Source: Nectonema munidae
Lineage: Eukaryota; Nematomorpha; Nectonematoida; Nectonematidae
NCBI GenBank assembly: GCA_030549495.1
Contig: JAUIRK010000455.1
Coordinates: 59,822 to 123,821 of the forward strand
Direction of reading: 5' to 3'
Length of the DNA stretch: 64,000 nucleotides
Shown here one piece after another: positions 25,468 to 37,509 of this stretch. A program made the position numbers and the translations under genes. The number at the start of each line of letters is the position of its first letter. Position 1 is the first letter of the stretch. The notes under the pieces were generated by a model. That model was not told the DNA's origin. It searched no databases and saw nothing but the letters and a program-made list of their open reading frames with translations.

Positions 25468-25678
25468 CAGTTGTCCCCACTTAATACACGACCACCGGGA
25501 AGATGACCAACCCCCCGTGAATTATCTGATCCGTGTATTGTATAAGAGAGGTGACATCTTTGTCATGAGTGTGTGAGTTGCACGAGGCAAAAATGGAAAG
25601 TTGCGTTGGTCGGCGGATTAACGGATTTCGTGTACTGATGCTGCGTGTATTAGGGGGGGGGGGGGGGGGGGACTACTG
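25468..25678. mobile_element. pogo/Tigger-like MITE
   Basis: The left end CAGTTGTCCCCACTTAATAC preceded by TA is mirrored at the right, where CGTGTATTAG runs through a homopolymer of about 20 G into GACTACTG. The words TTAATACACGACC resemble the subterminal sequence of the Tigger element at 26767-28983. The right-hand TA is changed to TT. Confidence 0.65.
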
Positions 25679-26766
25679 TTCTTTTGTAATAAATTATTGT
25701 GAAAATTTAGTAACGTCAAAAGGACGAGAAACAAAAAGTTTTTTTATACCAACGTATTTCCAAAGTGATGAAATACTTCACTTAAAAGTGTTTTTCCTTT
25801 GTATTGCTTTTGATAAAAGGAATTTTTAATTTTTTTCTTATGTTCATTTTGCTTTTTTTTGTACAATTTATTCTCTAATGTAATATATGTTAGTAAAAGC
25901 CCAACTCATACTTCTATAACAAAAGAAGCTAATTTTGAAATCCAAACATTTGAAAAAACAATAAATTTGTTTTATATTTTTTGCCTTCCTTTGTAGACAC
26001 TACCATGGTGTATATATCTTGTTATTCGAAAAATTATTTAAAGATCGAATATTTAATTCATGTTATACTTTACCAGTTTTTTTCACCAGTTTAAGTTTAT
26101 TCTAACCAAAACAAAAGTTTATCGAAATTAGTGCTGTCTAACTCAAATTTTACCGAAATTAAGTTTACATAAAATGTTTCGACCTAGAATAAAGCACATA
26201 AATTTAGAAATTGATTTCAAAAACATTATATTATATTATTATATAGATTCACGTTGCTCACTTATGTGTCAAGGTTGCATGGTTGTTTTTTTATTAATCT
26301 TTTTCCATTTTGAATTCATTTCTTTTCATTTTGAATTTGTCTAAGTATTAAGTCTTAACAATAAACCTTCTTCTTCTTCAATTAATTTTTTTCATTTTGA
26401 TTTCATTCTTATGATTTCAAATTTTCATATGGGAAAAAGATATAAACATTTTTAAAATCTTAATAGATGAATTCAGAAGGGAAAAAATGATTTCAATGTG
26501 AAAAAGATGAATTTGAAACGAAAAAGGATGAATTTAAAATAGAAAATTATCTAAGAAATTATTTAAAGAAATAATTACCGCGTGTTTTTTTAACCGGTCG
26601 ATTAACGGGTTAATTTTAAAGAAATTACAAATTCTTAAATCTATATAAAAATATATAATATCAAGGGCAAACATCCTTAAAAATTTTTGGGAGGGGTAAA
26701 CTTTTTTTATAACTTAAAATATAAAAGAATTTCTGTCTAAAACTCAACCGTAAAACAAATAAGGTA
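25679..26766. other. AT-rich DNA, nothing recognised
   Basis: Low-complexity sequence with repeated ATTTTGAATTC and TTTTCATTTTGA words near 26290-26410; no gene. Confidence 0.5.
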
Positions 26767-28983
26767 GAGTTAAACCAGTATTAAACGACCATTCAAGGTA
26801 AGACCTAATTTTGGTTGCATTAGACAGGTGGTCGTCAAAAAAAGGGTGAAAATATTTCAAAATATTGACTTCAATAAATTGTAAACCAAAATGTCGTAGA
26901 AGATTGAATCACAATTATAAAAGTTAAATTAATTCATTTAAACTTTAAAATAATCAGTTATCCTTTTTTGGTGTAAGGATTTTGCTGACATTTTGTCAAG
27001 CTCAAAACTTGTTTTCACCATGTATTCCAGAGCTTTTCCTAAGCCATGATGAAGAGCAAACTTTTTAGTTTATCGGCAATTTTATTGCTTCTTATGTGTA
27101 ACTTTCTTCTGTTTCTTCATCACTTTCCAAAGAACTCTCTTCTTTTTCTCTTTCAATGCTTCTTTTGCAGGTAAGTCAAAGACGCTATTCTTAAAATCGC
27201 ATGTCTGCATGTCTTTATCAATATTGGAAACAGCTTCATACTCAGACTCGAAAACATCTCTACTTAAATTTTTCTCTGTAGTAGGTATTTCTTCTTCAAT
27301 CTCAGGATTCCACACAGAAATGTTTTCTTAGCGAAATCCGGACTTTATGAAACATTTCTTGATTGTGCTTTCTTCAACTTCTTCCCATGCTGCACTACAC
27401 CATAAAATTACATTCAATATTTGTGTTGATTTTAAGGGTTGACTTGCATTAATACATTTTGATTCATCTCTGTCCATTTGTCTGACTATATGGAAAAGCT
27501 ATAGAAAAATTAGCGATTGTTCAGTAGATTAAAAAATTTAAAAAACATTTACTTGTTGTTTTCTAAACGTTAACTTCATTGATTCAATTATCCTTTGAAT
27601 TTTTACGTTACTGAGCTTAAGATTGGGATGACAAGGGGCATTATCAATGAATAGAAGGACGTTCCTTTTTTCAACTTTCATTTTTCTATAAAATTTTTTT
27701 AGCCATTCTTCAAAAATCTCACCAGTCATCCAAGCTTTTCTATTAAACTAGTACTGTACTGGTAAAGAGCTCAACCTCACTTTTGAAAAGCATCTTGGAC
27801 ACTTTGATTTTGCAATCACTAAAGGTTTTATTTTTTCTCCAGTTATACTGGCACAAAGTGCTATTGTTATTCTCTCCTTTGATCGTTTTCCACCTGGATA
27901 TTCTTCACATAAAAACTATCAAAAATTATACAAATTCAACAATTCAAAATTTTTTACCTTTCAAATGAAAAGTTTTTTTTTGTTTCTTTGAATAAAATGC
28001 CCAATTTCGTCTAAATTAAAAATGTCTTTCTCCTTATAGCATTCACACATTTTCTCGAGTTTCAATTTCCATTCTTCAAAGGTTGATTGGCAAAAATCTG
28101 CTCTTTCGCCTGTCATGTTACCAAAAACAATGTTGTTTCTACGAATAAAGCTCTCCAGCCAACCATTTGAAGCTTTAAAATTCGATTTTCTTCAGCAAAG
28201 CTCAAAGCTTTGGCTTTGAGAATTGGTCCACTGACTGGAAGGCCTCGATCCAAAGCGTCAAAAACCTTCTGTATGTTAGAGTGTTTATCTCTTCATTACC
28301 TGTGAATTAGTTTTCTTTTTGAAACTGTTGACACACAAGATTTAGAATAATCTTCTAACAACACGTGTGCTTTCCTTTTTCTTAATGTTTGGATTTGAGT
28401 TTTTCACTACACCCATGTCAGCTGGTATTTTATATGCTGCTCTGCCACTATCAAGAAGTTTAATTACATCGTACTTTTGTTGAAGAGTAAGTGATGTTCT
28501 TTTTTTCGACATATTACCTACTATGTTAACATGATCTAACAATTATATTGATATTTGTAACCAATAAACTTACGTGAAAAACAACAAGAACAAAAGATAT
28601 GAAAAATGGCTGATGAGAAATCAACACGGAAAAACTGTAGCTTTTATTCATCATAAGGCTGATTTTATCCATGTCATATTGATTGTGTTCAAAGTATTGC
28701 TGTATGACATGATGGGTCTTAAAAGAAATTCAGTTTTACTAGTCTTACTGTGCAACAATTGCACTAATTTTTTCAAGTGTGTTTAAAATGTAACTGTCTG
28801 CAAAATAGTCGTTTACAGGTTTTTTAATAAATTTTAGAGCAAAACATGGTCGAAGGTCGCGTTAGACAGTGTGTGGATAAATACAGGGTGAAAACAGTTC
28901 AGTTTTCGTCGGGAGGAAAAAACTATGGTCGCTATTGACAGTGCGTCGCTTAATACATGTTGTCGCTAAGGCAGGTTTGACTG
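26767..28983 (-). mobile_element. Tigger/pogo element with broken transposase
   Basis: The right end reads GGCAGGTTTGACTG followed by TA, the complement of a Tigger terminus. The left end TA-GAGTTAAACC with TATTAAACGACC is a diverged mirror. The minus strand encodes a CENP-B-type helix-turn-helix (TLQQKYDVIKLLDSGRAAYK, 28342-28542), a RGLPVSGPILKAKALSFAEE block (about 28190-28250), a DDE region with LLFIDNAPCHPNLKLS (27538-27729) and a C-terminal region with WEEVEESTIKKCF (about 27330-27390). Several frame changes and stops separate these blocks, so it is inactive. The family inserts at TA dinucleotides by cut-and-paste. Confidence 0.85.
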
Positions 28984-29339
28984 TAATATGGAAAGTCTAC
29001 TCGCAAGGTAAACACGTCTTTTAAATGATAAAAAAATCTAGACATTCACATTTTTTTCAACCCCTTTGTAATCGTTAAAAAGAAATATCAAATTCATTCC
29101 TCAAAAATGATCGTTCTCGCTATGAAAAGCTTTTTCCTATTGCCAAGAATGAAGAATATTTGCGAAGAAAATTGGCAAGATATTAGTGATTTCAAAAAGT
29201 TTGGGTGTAGGTAAACTGAAAAAAGACACAAAATGAAAAAACAGATGTTTTTTCAAAGTATTAAATACTTAATAAGTTGATAAATGTATATTTTACCTAA
29301 AAAAAGAATACGTTTGTTTAACTTAAAAATATTATCTGA

Positions 29340-29671
29340 AAAATAGTGTTCCTTTTTCAAGAGAATATCTTTGCGAAACAGGATTTTTAACACTTATTGC
29401 GATGAACACTAAGCAACCAAATCGATTGGAAGCACAGAGCGATTTACCATATGCATTGTTTTTTCCAAAAACTAAGTTTAAGGAACTTGTGAGAATCCTT
29501 CAGGAATATTTTTATAATACAATCATAAATATGGCTAAATCTTGTTATAAAAATACATAACAAATCATTAGACTAAAAATAGGCCATGATATTCTTTTAT
29601 CTAGTAAGTTCGGAGGCGACGTTTTTTTAATAAAAAAGGGGACGTAGAGAAAAAAAGTTTGGAAACCGCTG
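29340..29671 (+). mobile_element. 3' end of a Buster/ZBED5-like hAT element
   Basis: A plus-strand frame gives YLCETGFLTLIAMNTKQPNR then LEAQSDLPYAL, matching the C-terminal dimerisation region of ZBED5/SCAND3-type hAT transposases. About 130 bases downstream, TTTGGAAACCGCTG at 29658-29671 is the complement of a CAGCGGTTTCCAAA hAT terminus. Upstream DDE parts were not recognised. Eight bases later, a second hAT-like end (CAGTGGTTCGCACCCGTGG) starts at 29680 and has no identified partner. Confidence 0.7.
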
Positions 29672-29699
29672 CAATAAAACAGTGGTTCGCACCCGTGGC

Positions 29700-30375
29700 C
29701 CTCAATCTCTTGTTTTGCGGCATGCATAGCAAAGTTGAAGCTAGCAATATGATATCAAAACTGTCAGGATTACGTAAAATTTTGATCTATTAATTGTACT
29801 GTACATAGGTTGTACAGTAGTAGCTTTTAAATTTTGTCTACACACCATGCGTCTGTTGCAGTGGTATATTATTTAGACGGGGGCAATCATCGATTCTCTA
29901 TTTTTTGACTATATCAGTATGCTTGAGCTAATATCTTATTTTAACTTTTTATTGTATAGCATATTTTATAAATTTTTTTTATTGGCATTTATTTTTAAAA
30001 ATTCAGCACCTAAATATAGGTTTCAATTACTTTTTTTTTCTTCAACCTAATACTGTAAAATCTCGTTGTTTCCAACTTCAAGGCAGGGGCAAATGTTAAA
30101 ATAATACTAACAAAATGAAAAAAAATACAAGCGTTACCAAATCACCCTATAAGGGTTAGCTACTTCAAAGTTGGCTTTTGCTGCTTATAAAAACTTGAAA
30201 AATTTCAAATAAAGTGCCGATAAACTATCTCATTATTTATGCCTCCTATTATTTTGAAATTATTCCGAGAACAGACAGTTTCATTTTAAAATAGTGAAAA
30301 TTGCTTTATTTGTTTATTGTGTCTCATTTCTCATATGTTAATTATGTAGCAAATTTTTCAATTTTAAGTAAAGGG
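29700..30375. other. AT-rich DNA, nothing recognised
   Basis: Probably the unassigned interior of whatever hAT-like element begins at 29680. No coding motif was seen. Confidence 0.4.
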
Positions 30376-30526
30376 TAAGGTAAAGGTACCATGGGTGTGT
30401 TTTCATTGACAAGGCACTGATGTACCGCTTATGTCAAGCTATGAACAAATTTGTATCGATGAGGAATCGAATCCAGAGGCTTCCGTGCTGAGTCCATCAT
30501 CTTAACCAAACTGCCATGCCATCCAT
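30376..30526 (-). repeat. tRNA-derived SINE (family 1)
   Basis: Reading on the minus strand, a tRNA-like head starts GGATGGCATGGCAGTTTGG, with an A-box-like TGGCAGTTTGG (30501-30516) and a B-box-like GGATTCGATTCC (30461-30477), about 30 bases apart as in pol III promoters. The tail half contains CAATGAAAACACACC and GGTACCTTTACC. A second, 5'-truncated copy of that tail is at 52757-52822. It is not an intact tRNA gene because no acceptor stem closes. Confidence 0.75.
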
Positions 30527-30541
30527 AGAGTATGCTGTAGG

Positions 30542-33032
30542 CAGTGGCGGTTCTAGACTTTCATAAATGGGGGGGGGGGGGGGGGGGCAAATAGGGGCGT
30601 AGTTTATAAGTTAAAAATTTCATAATAAGTTTTTTTCTATCTAACACATTTTTTTATTTTTTGAAAACTTTCTGGATATTTTTCAATTTAAAAACCTTTA
30701 AATCCTACATATTTATAATTTCAATAATTGTAGCAGTACAAAAACAAAAACAAATTTATAAAAAATTCAAAAATATTTAATGAAGTTTTATTCGACGATT
30801 GTCATGTCGACCATCAAACTCGTCAATAAAATTTTCCATATCAATTTTTTCAACATAGGACGTTTCAATGGAAAGTAACGCAATATCACTCAATCTTTCA
30901 CTTGTCATTGAATTCCTTAAAAAAGTTTTAACCAGTTTCATTTTTGAAAAACTTCTTTTACATGAAGCACTTGTAACAGGTAAAGTTACTGCTATGAGCA
31001 GTAATCTATATGCAAGCAATCAAATGCAGCTTTATATGGAGAAACAAATGAATGGAAACTCAGCAGAGAATATGGTGATTTTAAGTCTTTTTTTATCAAG
31101 ACAATTTCATGATGTAAGTCATCAACATTTACAGAATAAGTGGTTGCAAACATTTTTAAATGTTGTTCACATAAAAAATTTTCATTTTCTGGACACAAAG
31201 CTGAAATAGCATTAAAATGTGCGTAGATTTTTCAGAATATCGCCGATCCAATTCATTTATTAAGCTATCAGGAATTTTATTAATAACTTCAATAGAATTA
31301 CTTTGAGAATAAAACCTTTGTCCAGTAGTTTCTCACAAAATAAAATCATCATAGCTTTTCACACTTATACGTTTTTGTGTTTTTAGCAAATTGATTTTGC
31401 ACAATTTACACGTTTTTATCACTTTACCGTTATAATCAAAATTCAAATCTGACGTTTTCAAATCGATGAACATTTGACGAAGACATTGAATTAAGTTGAG
31501 ATGTGCTTGCTTAGATTGTAATTGTTCGGATACTTTTTGAATACGTTCAAGAATATCAGAAAAAAAGTCAATAAGTAAACAAATTTAAAATTAATCTGAG
31601 CAATCAAACCGCGGGCAGTAACATCACGAGCCCCACTATCGTCTGTAGAAATCTCGTCCAAAAGCCTCATTATGCAATCTAAACACTCTAGTGCGTTTTT
31701 ACAAGACGTGGCTCGAGACCACCATCTGGGATCACTTAATGCTGCAGTTCTTTTATTTTTTTTGCGGATACATCCCTTTTTGAATACAATGAAACTTGGC
31801 ATGTACAACAGGATTTGATATAAAAATATAGAGCTGTTCTAATAAACTAAAAAAATTATTTGCTTCTCTAACAGATTTTGCAATGTTTACTAAAACTAAA
31901 TTAAGCCGATGACAATAACAGTGCACATAAAAAGCAAAAGAAGCTTCACCATGAATTCTTTTTTGTACTCCACTAACTTCACCTCGCATGACTGATGCGC
32001 CATCAAATCCTAAACCAACAAGGGCATTTTTATAGTCTAAGCCTAGTCTTTCTAATTCTTTGAGAATAGCATTAGAAATTGCTTCGGCATTTAGCATACT
32101 CATTTGAGTGAATGGTACAAAACTTTCCTCAATCGATTTATTTTCTTCATCATAGTACCTGACAACTAACGCCAACTGTTCTGCTTTGCTTACATCCCTT
32201 GCTTCATCTGCTTGCACAGAAAAGTATAAACATGCTTTTATTTTATCAGCTATATCTTTTTTCACCATTGAAGCAAAAATAGATATTATTTCATTTTGAA
32301 TTTCTTTACTAGTATATTTTTCATTTTTTGCGCCATTTTTTACTTTATCAGACACTATTGGGTCATGCTTTGCAGTAAACTGTAAACTTCATCATCGCCT
32401 TCTCTATGACCACGTTGCGAAATACCTTGCGTGATAGTGAATAAAATTATTTCTCCAATAGTTTTTATGTAGTGGCGATTCTCTTTTACTTTTTTTTGAT
32501 ATGTTTCACTCATACTTTGAATTATAGATGTTTCGTTCCTAATATTTTTTTCGTAATTGACCCATGCAATGCAAGGAGATTTATGACACTGTGAAGATAT
32601 ATGCTTACTAATTGCACCATCCTTGCCATGAGATTTTTTCCAACGCCGAAAACCAGTTTTAACAAATGCATCTTCTGAATTTCCTGAAAAGGGTAGTGAA
32701 AAATGTCTACACGGAAAACAAAAGATAGCATTCTTTTCTCTTGAGTACTCTAGCCAAGTATACTTGTCAAACCAAGACGCAACAAATGAACGAGGATGAG
32801 AGCTTCCTTCAGTGTGCTTTGTATACTCTTTTAAGCGTAATTGAACTGGCTTTACATTAGGATACTGAGAAATGTCATTTGGAGCATCGTTTTGAGAATG
32901 AGAAAAAACTTCAAGAGTGTTTTCAGGATTTGTTTTGTAAATATCATTTTTGGCTTTTTTTGAAATATCAATGTCATCTTCATTACTAGTTTGGCATTTG
33001 TAACTACTTTGAACTGTAAGAAACTTATGCAT
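30542..33032 (-). mobile_element. ZMYM1-like hAT transposon, broken transposase
   Basis: Minus-strand frames encode nearly a whole hAT transposase of the ZMYM1-like (DUF4371) type. The frame at 32355-33032 has a TTF-type zinc finger (AIFCFPCRHFS, then KHISSQCHKSPC and RGHREGDDE). The frame at 31753-32355 has the catalytic region with VQADEARDVSKAEQLALVVR, GLGFDGASVMRG and CYCHRLNLVLV. Further frames follow (RWWSRATSCKNALE near 31710), and the C-terminal dimerisation block is PVTSASCKRSFSKMKLVKTF (about 30920-30980). The plus-left end CAGTGGCGGTTCTAGA at 30542 looks like the 3' terminus. No matching 5' terminus was found right of 33032. Several frame shifts make it inactive. Confidence 0.85.
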
Positions 33033-33887
33033 AACCTAATAGAAAATCAAAATTTGTTCAACTTAACATAAAAAATGTAAACAACAAATGTTTAAACTAA
33101 AGTAAACTTCAAACAAAAATTCTTGAACTTTGAACTAAAAAATTAACATATATCCCACCATATTTTTATAAATAATATTTTTACTAAGTTTAAATCAGAT
33201 TTACACACACATTTTTTTGTAAACAAGTAGAATTAAATCTTAATATGAAAATTTATCTTTGTTCTTGATTGATTACCAGCAATGGTATGTTAAATATATT
33301 TAAAAAAAAGTTTATTTAGAAACACAAAAAACAGTGTTGTCAATGACTTTTTTTCGCGTTACATCATTATAAATATATTGATTTCAATTAAACGTAATAA
33401 AAAATAATGTAAAAAATTACCTTATGTAAAAAAACAATTTTTAAGAATGCTACAAATAGAAATCTAAAATGAATTTGTAAATTAAATTATGTATATGTTT
33501 AAAATGTTTATGTTTCAAAAAGATTATCCAGCTGCTATCTTCAATCCCCTTCTTCAAATTTATCATTATATAAATTATGTCATCCAATCTCATCTAATCT
33601 AACTCGTATGCAAGTTTTGATAAAATATCAAAAATAATAGTTTGTGCAACAAACTAAAATAACAGGCAAAAATATTATACACCGCACACATATAGTAGAA
33701 TGAAATGTATCTTGTATAAAGTTGTGATGAAGATATATGTGTTTGATAAAAAGCGAAACACACATTTTGAAGTATGTAATCTACGTACACAAATTCATAT
33801 AGTCTGCATATTGCACTATGTGCTGTTAGTGATACAATACAATATGTGTTATAATTACAATCATGATAAACATATAGTAGTGTGATG
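33033..33887. other. AT-rich DNA between two hAT elements
   Basis: No coding motif. It presumably contains the unrecognised 5' non-coding part of the ZMYM1-like element on its left. Confidence 0.45.
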
Positions 33888-34049
33888 CAGAGGCGTAGCT
33901 AGTGGGGGCGCCAGTGGCGGTCCGCCCCGGGCGGCAGATTTTAAAGGGCGGCATTTTGTCCTAAGGTCATTTGTTAAAATATTCCATTTAATTTTTAGTT
34001 TAAATTTTCTGTTCAATTTAATCGATTCCAGTTTTTTGTGACTGTTTTA

Positions 34050-34101
34050 ATTTTAGTGGAGGGGGTCAAAAAGGCACCCCCCCCGTCACTGATAGGGTTA
34101 A
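34050..34101 (-). repeat. TTAACCCTATCA-type end, copy 3
   Basis: The minus strand reads TTAACCCTATCAGTGACGGG followed by a G run and a GCCTTTTTGACC block. This resembles the ends at 44250 and 56034, and it lies inside the deleted hAT element. Only the end is recognisable. Confidence 0.45.
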
Positions 34102-34387
34102 GGGGTCCAAATTTTAGTATAAAAGTTGCAATCAAATCTGAGCTCTTTTTTGGCTTACAACGATTTATCTATTAATAAAAAAAATGGAAAAAAATTATTA
34201 TTAGAGGAAAAATTGTCATTCAAGCTTAGTTCTAATATACATTAATAAGTAGAAAAGAAACATTGTTTTAATAATATTTTTGTAATATAAGCTTTTTTGA
34301 GAATTTGAGTTTATTCTTTACTATATATTGGGAAATTTCTATGGATATTTTAAAATTTTATATGTATTATTTGCCCACTTTAGACAG

Positions 34388-35261
34388 ATGAAGCGAACGA
34401 AAGAGAGTGGTGCTGCATTCCGAAAGATAAGGAAAAAGAGAGAAGAAGAAGCAATTAGGAATCAGGGTGCTTTGCTGAAGTACATCTCACGGCCTGCAAC
34501 AGAGGGAAATGAAAATACTGTAAAAATTATAGATGCTTTTGTAAAAACTGATGTTGAAATTGAGGATGTCAATGGTGATGAAGTTAAAGATGATCAAAGT
34601 GATCCACAAGCTCTTGAAAAGTCAAATGACAAAACTGATTTAGAAGATATTGGGCTGTGGCCTTCCAAGATTGAATATGGCATTCGGGATATGATTGTAA
34701 AACGGGGATCAAAAGCTGTACAGCATATGGACTGTGAATTTAAAGAAGTTGCAAGACAAGGCTCGAAAACAAAAGGGGAAACTAGAAAATTGTCAAAGTA
34801 TTGGTTTTTTTGAAATCTACCTAATGGGGAAAAAATTCTTAGAACATGGATGATGTATTCTCCTTCAAAGGGAGCTCTGTTTTGCTTTTGTTGCAGACTC
34901 TTCTCATTTGGAAACTCAAAATTCGATTCAAGTGAAGGTTTTAAAAATTGGTGGAAGTTGAATCCAAAGATACATGAACATGAATCCAGCTTCGTGCATG
35001 CTCAGGCCTTGATTCAATGGAAAGAATTGGAGATACGTCTTGCGAAAGGCAGTCTAGTTGATAGTGCAGAACAAGAGGTGGCTGAGAAAAAAGTGATGAA
35101 GTGGCGGCAAATCCTGACGAGATACCTTAACATAATTCAGTTTCTTGCTAAACAAAATTTGCCTTTACGTGGCCATCGAGAAGATTTTGACTGGTCTGCT
35201 GGATTTTGAGGATGTGATAAAAGATTTTGCTGAGAGAAAAGCCAGAAAAGTTAAATTATGA
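34388..35261 (+). pseudogene. hAT transposase lacking its catalytic core
   Basis: The frame starting MKRTKESGAAFRKIRKKREE (after a plausible TTTAG acceptor at 34383) continues through LLKYISRP and LGLWPSK-type sequence, is interrupted by a TGA at 34811-34813, and resumes in the same frame with NLPNGEKILRTWMMYSPSKG, ALFCFCCRLFS, HEHESSFVHAQALIQW and LPLRGHRED. That is the TTF zinc-finger region only. About 15 codons later, in another frame, LDFEDVIKDFAERKARKVKL followed by a stop matches the usual C-terminus of these proteins. The DDE/RNase-H-like core and dimerisation domain are missing between them. With one stop and one frame change it is not an active enzyme. A product limited to the DNA-binding finger is conceivable. 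Confidence 0.8.
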
Positions 35262-35769
35262 AGTTATTGCACTTTGTTTCTCATAATTTTTCTGCATTTA
35301 AATGAAATAAATTTATGTTCCATCATTTTTTTATATTTTGTTTCTTATTTCATTTTTGATGATTGAAATTTCTTTTAGCTATGAGATGTATAGAAACCGC
35401 AGTTTATTTTGTAATTACATCTCATTTTTTACTTTTATTGTTAGTTAAAATTGTTAACAAGATGAGCTCTCTCAATGACTCCTTTAAAATTATTTCTGAC
35501 CCCAGCCGTCTACTTTGAAGACCCTAACTACAATCAAGTCTTCGCCTGACCGTTAGCGTACGGACCTGAATTTTTGGAGGCTTTTGAAACTCAACGTCAT
35601 AAAGGGCGGCAGATTTTACAACCGCCCCGGGCGGCAAAAGTGTTAGCTACGCCTCTGGTGTGATGTAATACATTGACAACATTAGCAAAAAAAGGAAGTA
35701 ATCATTTAACATAGTATGCAAAATGCAGGATATTGAAAAACAAGCGGAATATTGATCGTATTAAAACGA

Positions 35770-37025
35770 GGGAAGAGGGGGGGGGGGCAAAATAGGGGCC
35801 AGCTAAAATGTTTTCAAAAAACTTAAGTTATTCTGTAAAATTTTTTAGTCTTTCTTGATGCTCTATAAATTTTTCTGATAGAATTTTTTTCCTTAAAAGT
35901 TATTATAAAAGGCAAATCATTGCAAAATGTTAACAGTTATTTTACTTTTTGTAGATTTTTGTAGCTTATACCAATTTAGCTTTTAAACTATTTTTGAATG
36001 ATGTTGAGAAAAATGAAGTAATGCAATCTTAATTTTTTTTTAATTTTTGTTTCCACATTTTTATCTTTATTTTATACCCTTTTTTGAGAGTCTAACTAAC
36101 TTATACTCATTCTTATACACTAAAAAGGATGAAAAAATTCTAAAACCAAGTTTTCTAACTTTCGTTCTGTTTTACATTTTTGATAGAAATTACCTCAAAA
36201 AAGTTATGTAATTTGGATGTGTTTTTTTAATTTATTTTTCTCAATAAAACATTTTTTCATTTTTAGGAAGAAGTAATGGAACAACTGAAAATTAATGAAT
36301 GATTTTTTTCATTCAATAATATTTCCAATTTTTTTATTGTTAATTTGTATCTTTACCCCTTTTCTACACATAATTTGGAGATGGTACACATCTATTTGAA
36401 GTGAGAATGAAGGAGCTATATATAAGTCCTCATTCATTGTTAACGTTAAGCTTAATAGGGCGGGAATTAAAATTTACATTAAGCTTAATTAAGAATGAAA
36501 TAGAATGGACGAGTAGGAATTCAGAAAAATTTGTTGTCTTTTTTGGAAGACGCTTGAAAGTCCGCCCCCTATTCCAATAATCGTATAAACATCGTAGGGT
36601 GTCTAGTAGGCTCTTTTCCTTCAGACTACATTCACTCATAAAACTCTCCTACATTCAGTTATTTGTTTTCAGTTATTTTCTCTATCAATCAAATATCCTT
36701 TCATAAATTCCTGTAATGTGCCTGATAGACTATTTCATTTTCAAAAGAAAAGCCCTTTCGCCCCCCGAACAATTTTGAATTTTTTAAACAATGTGTATAT
36801 GCAAATTTAATTAAAATATTTTCGCTGGAAGTATAGTATTTAAATTTCACTAATTTTGTAAAAAAAATAAAGAGTAGTCTTATAAATTTAGGTATGCGCT
36901 GGATACACTATATTTTAAAGGATTGCTTGAATATTTGGTCTCCCGTGGTATTTCCAGACCAGTAATTTTTAAAACTGAAAAAAAATATTTTGCCCCCCAA
37001 ATATTTTTGAGGATGTGCGCCCCTG
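35770..37025. repeat. Dispersed repeat, copy B
   Basis: Same family and orientation as 19600-20956. It begins with a G run and CAAAATAGGGGCC and ends GAGGATGTGCGCCCCTG. It lacks the MITE found in copy A, but carries about 470 bases (roughly 36085-36560) that copy A lacks. No coding sequence. Confidence 0.75.
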
Positions 37026-37509
37026 CTTCAAGGGACTATCTAAAAATTTGACACAAACTAAGTTCAAGACAAAAAGCGTATAATAAAAATTTTTTGTATT
37101 ATTGATAAATTCAAATTTTGAAATAAATAATATACAAAAATTTTAAAGGCATTTCTAATTTTTCATAACAGGTTCGTGATTTGGCCTTTTGTTAAAAATA
37201 GGTCGAGAACCACTGTTCTAAAGGAACAAAACTCAGTTTATGAATAGAAAGTTTTTGAAAAAGATTTTTAAACCAAATACTTTTGAAAAAATAATTTAGG
37301 ATAAATTTAGTTTTTGAATGCTATTCTTTTGGCTTGGATAAAAAGGTTCTAAATTTAACTTGAAAAACTTTTTGAAGACAATGTAAGAAAGACACTAAAC
37401 TACAAATACAAACCAATAAAAATATTAATAAATTATGTTGAAAAAATAGATCAAACATTTTGCTTTGCAACATAAAGAATAATCGTGTAAGATTGAGGAT
37501 ATATATATA
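37026..37509. other. AT-rich DNA with a lone hAT end
   Basis: At about 37200-37216 GTCGAGAACCACTG is the complement of a CAGTGGTTCTCGAC hAT terminus. No partner was assigned. The rest is featureless. Confidence 0.45.

Larger units (their letters stand above)
33888..35657 (+). mobile_element. Internally deleted hAT element with perfect 8-bp duplication
   Basis: The element starts CAGAGGCGTAGCTA and ends TAGCTACGCCTCTG, flanked by GTGTGATG at 33880-33887 and 35658-35665. GC-rich GCCGCCCGGGGCGG motifs lie inside both ends. It encodes the N-terminal half of a ZMYM1-like transposase followed directly by its last few residues, so the catalytic core is deleted. The tidy ends and perfect duplication suggest a fairly recent insertion compared with its neighbours. 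Confidence 0.9.

Noticed and set aside
30868-31209. Plus-strand frame of 113 codons
   Set aside because: Antisense of the hAT transposase C-terminal region, which has clear homology motifs on the minus strand.
29680-37216. One 7.5-kb hAT element bounded by CAGTGGTTC at 29680 and its complement at about 37203-37216
   Set aside because: The 8-base flanks do not match and the interval holds several unrelated elements.
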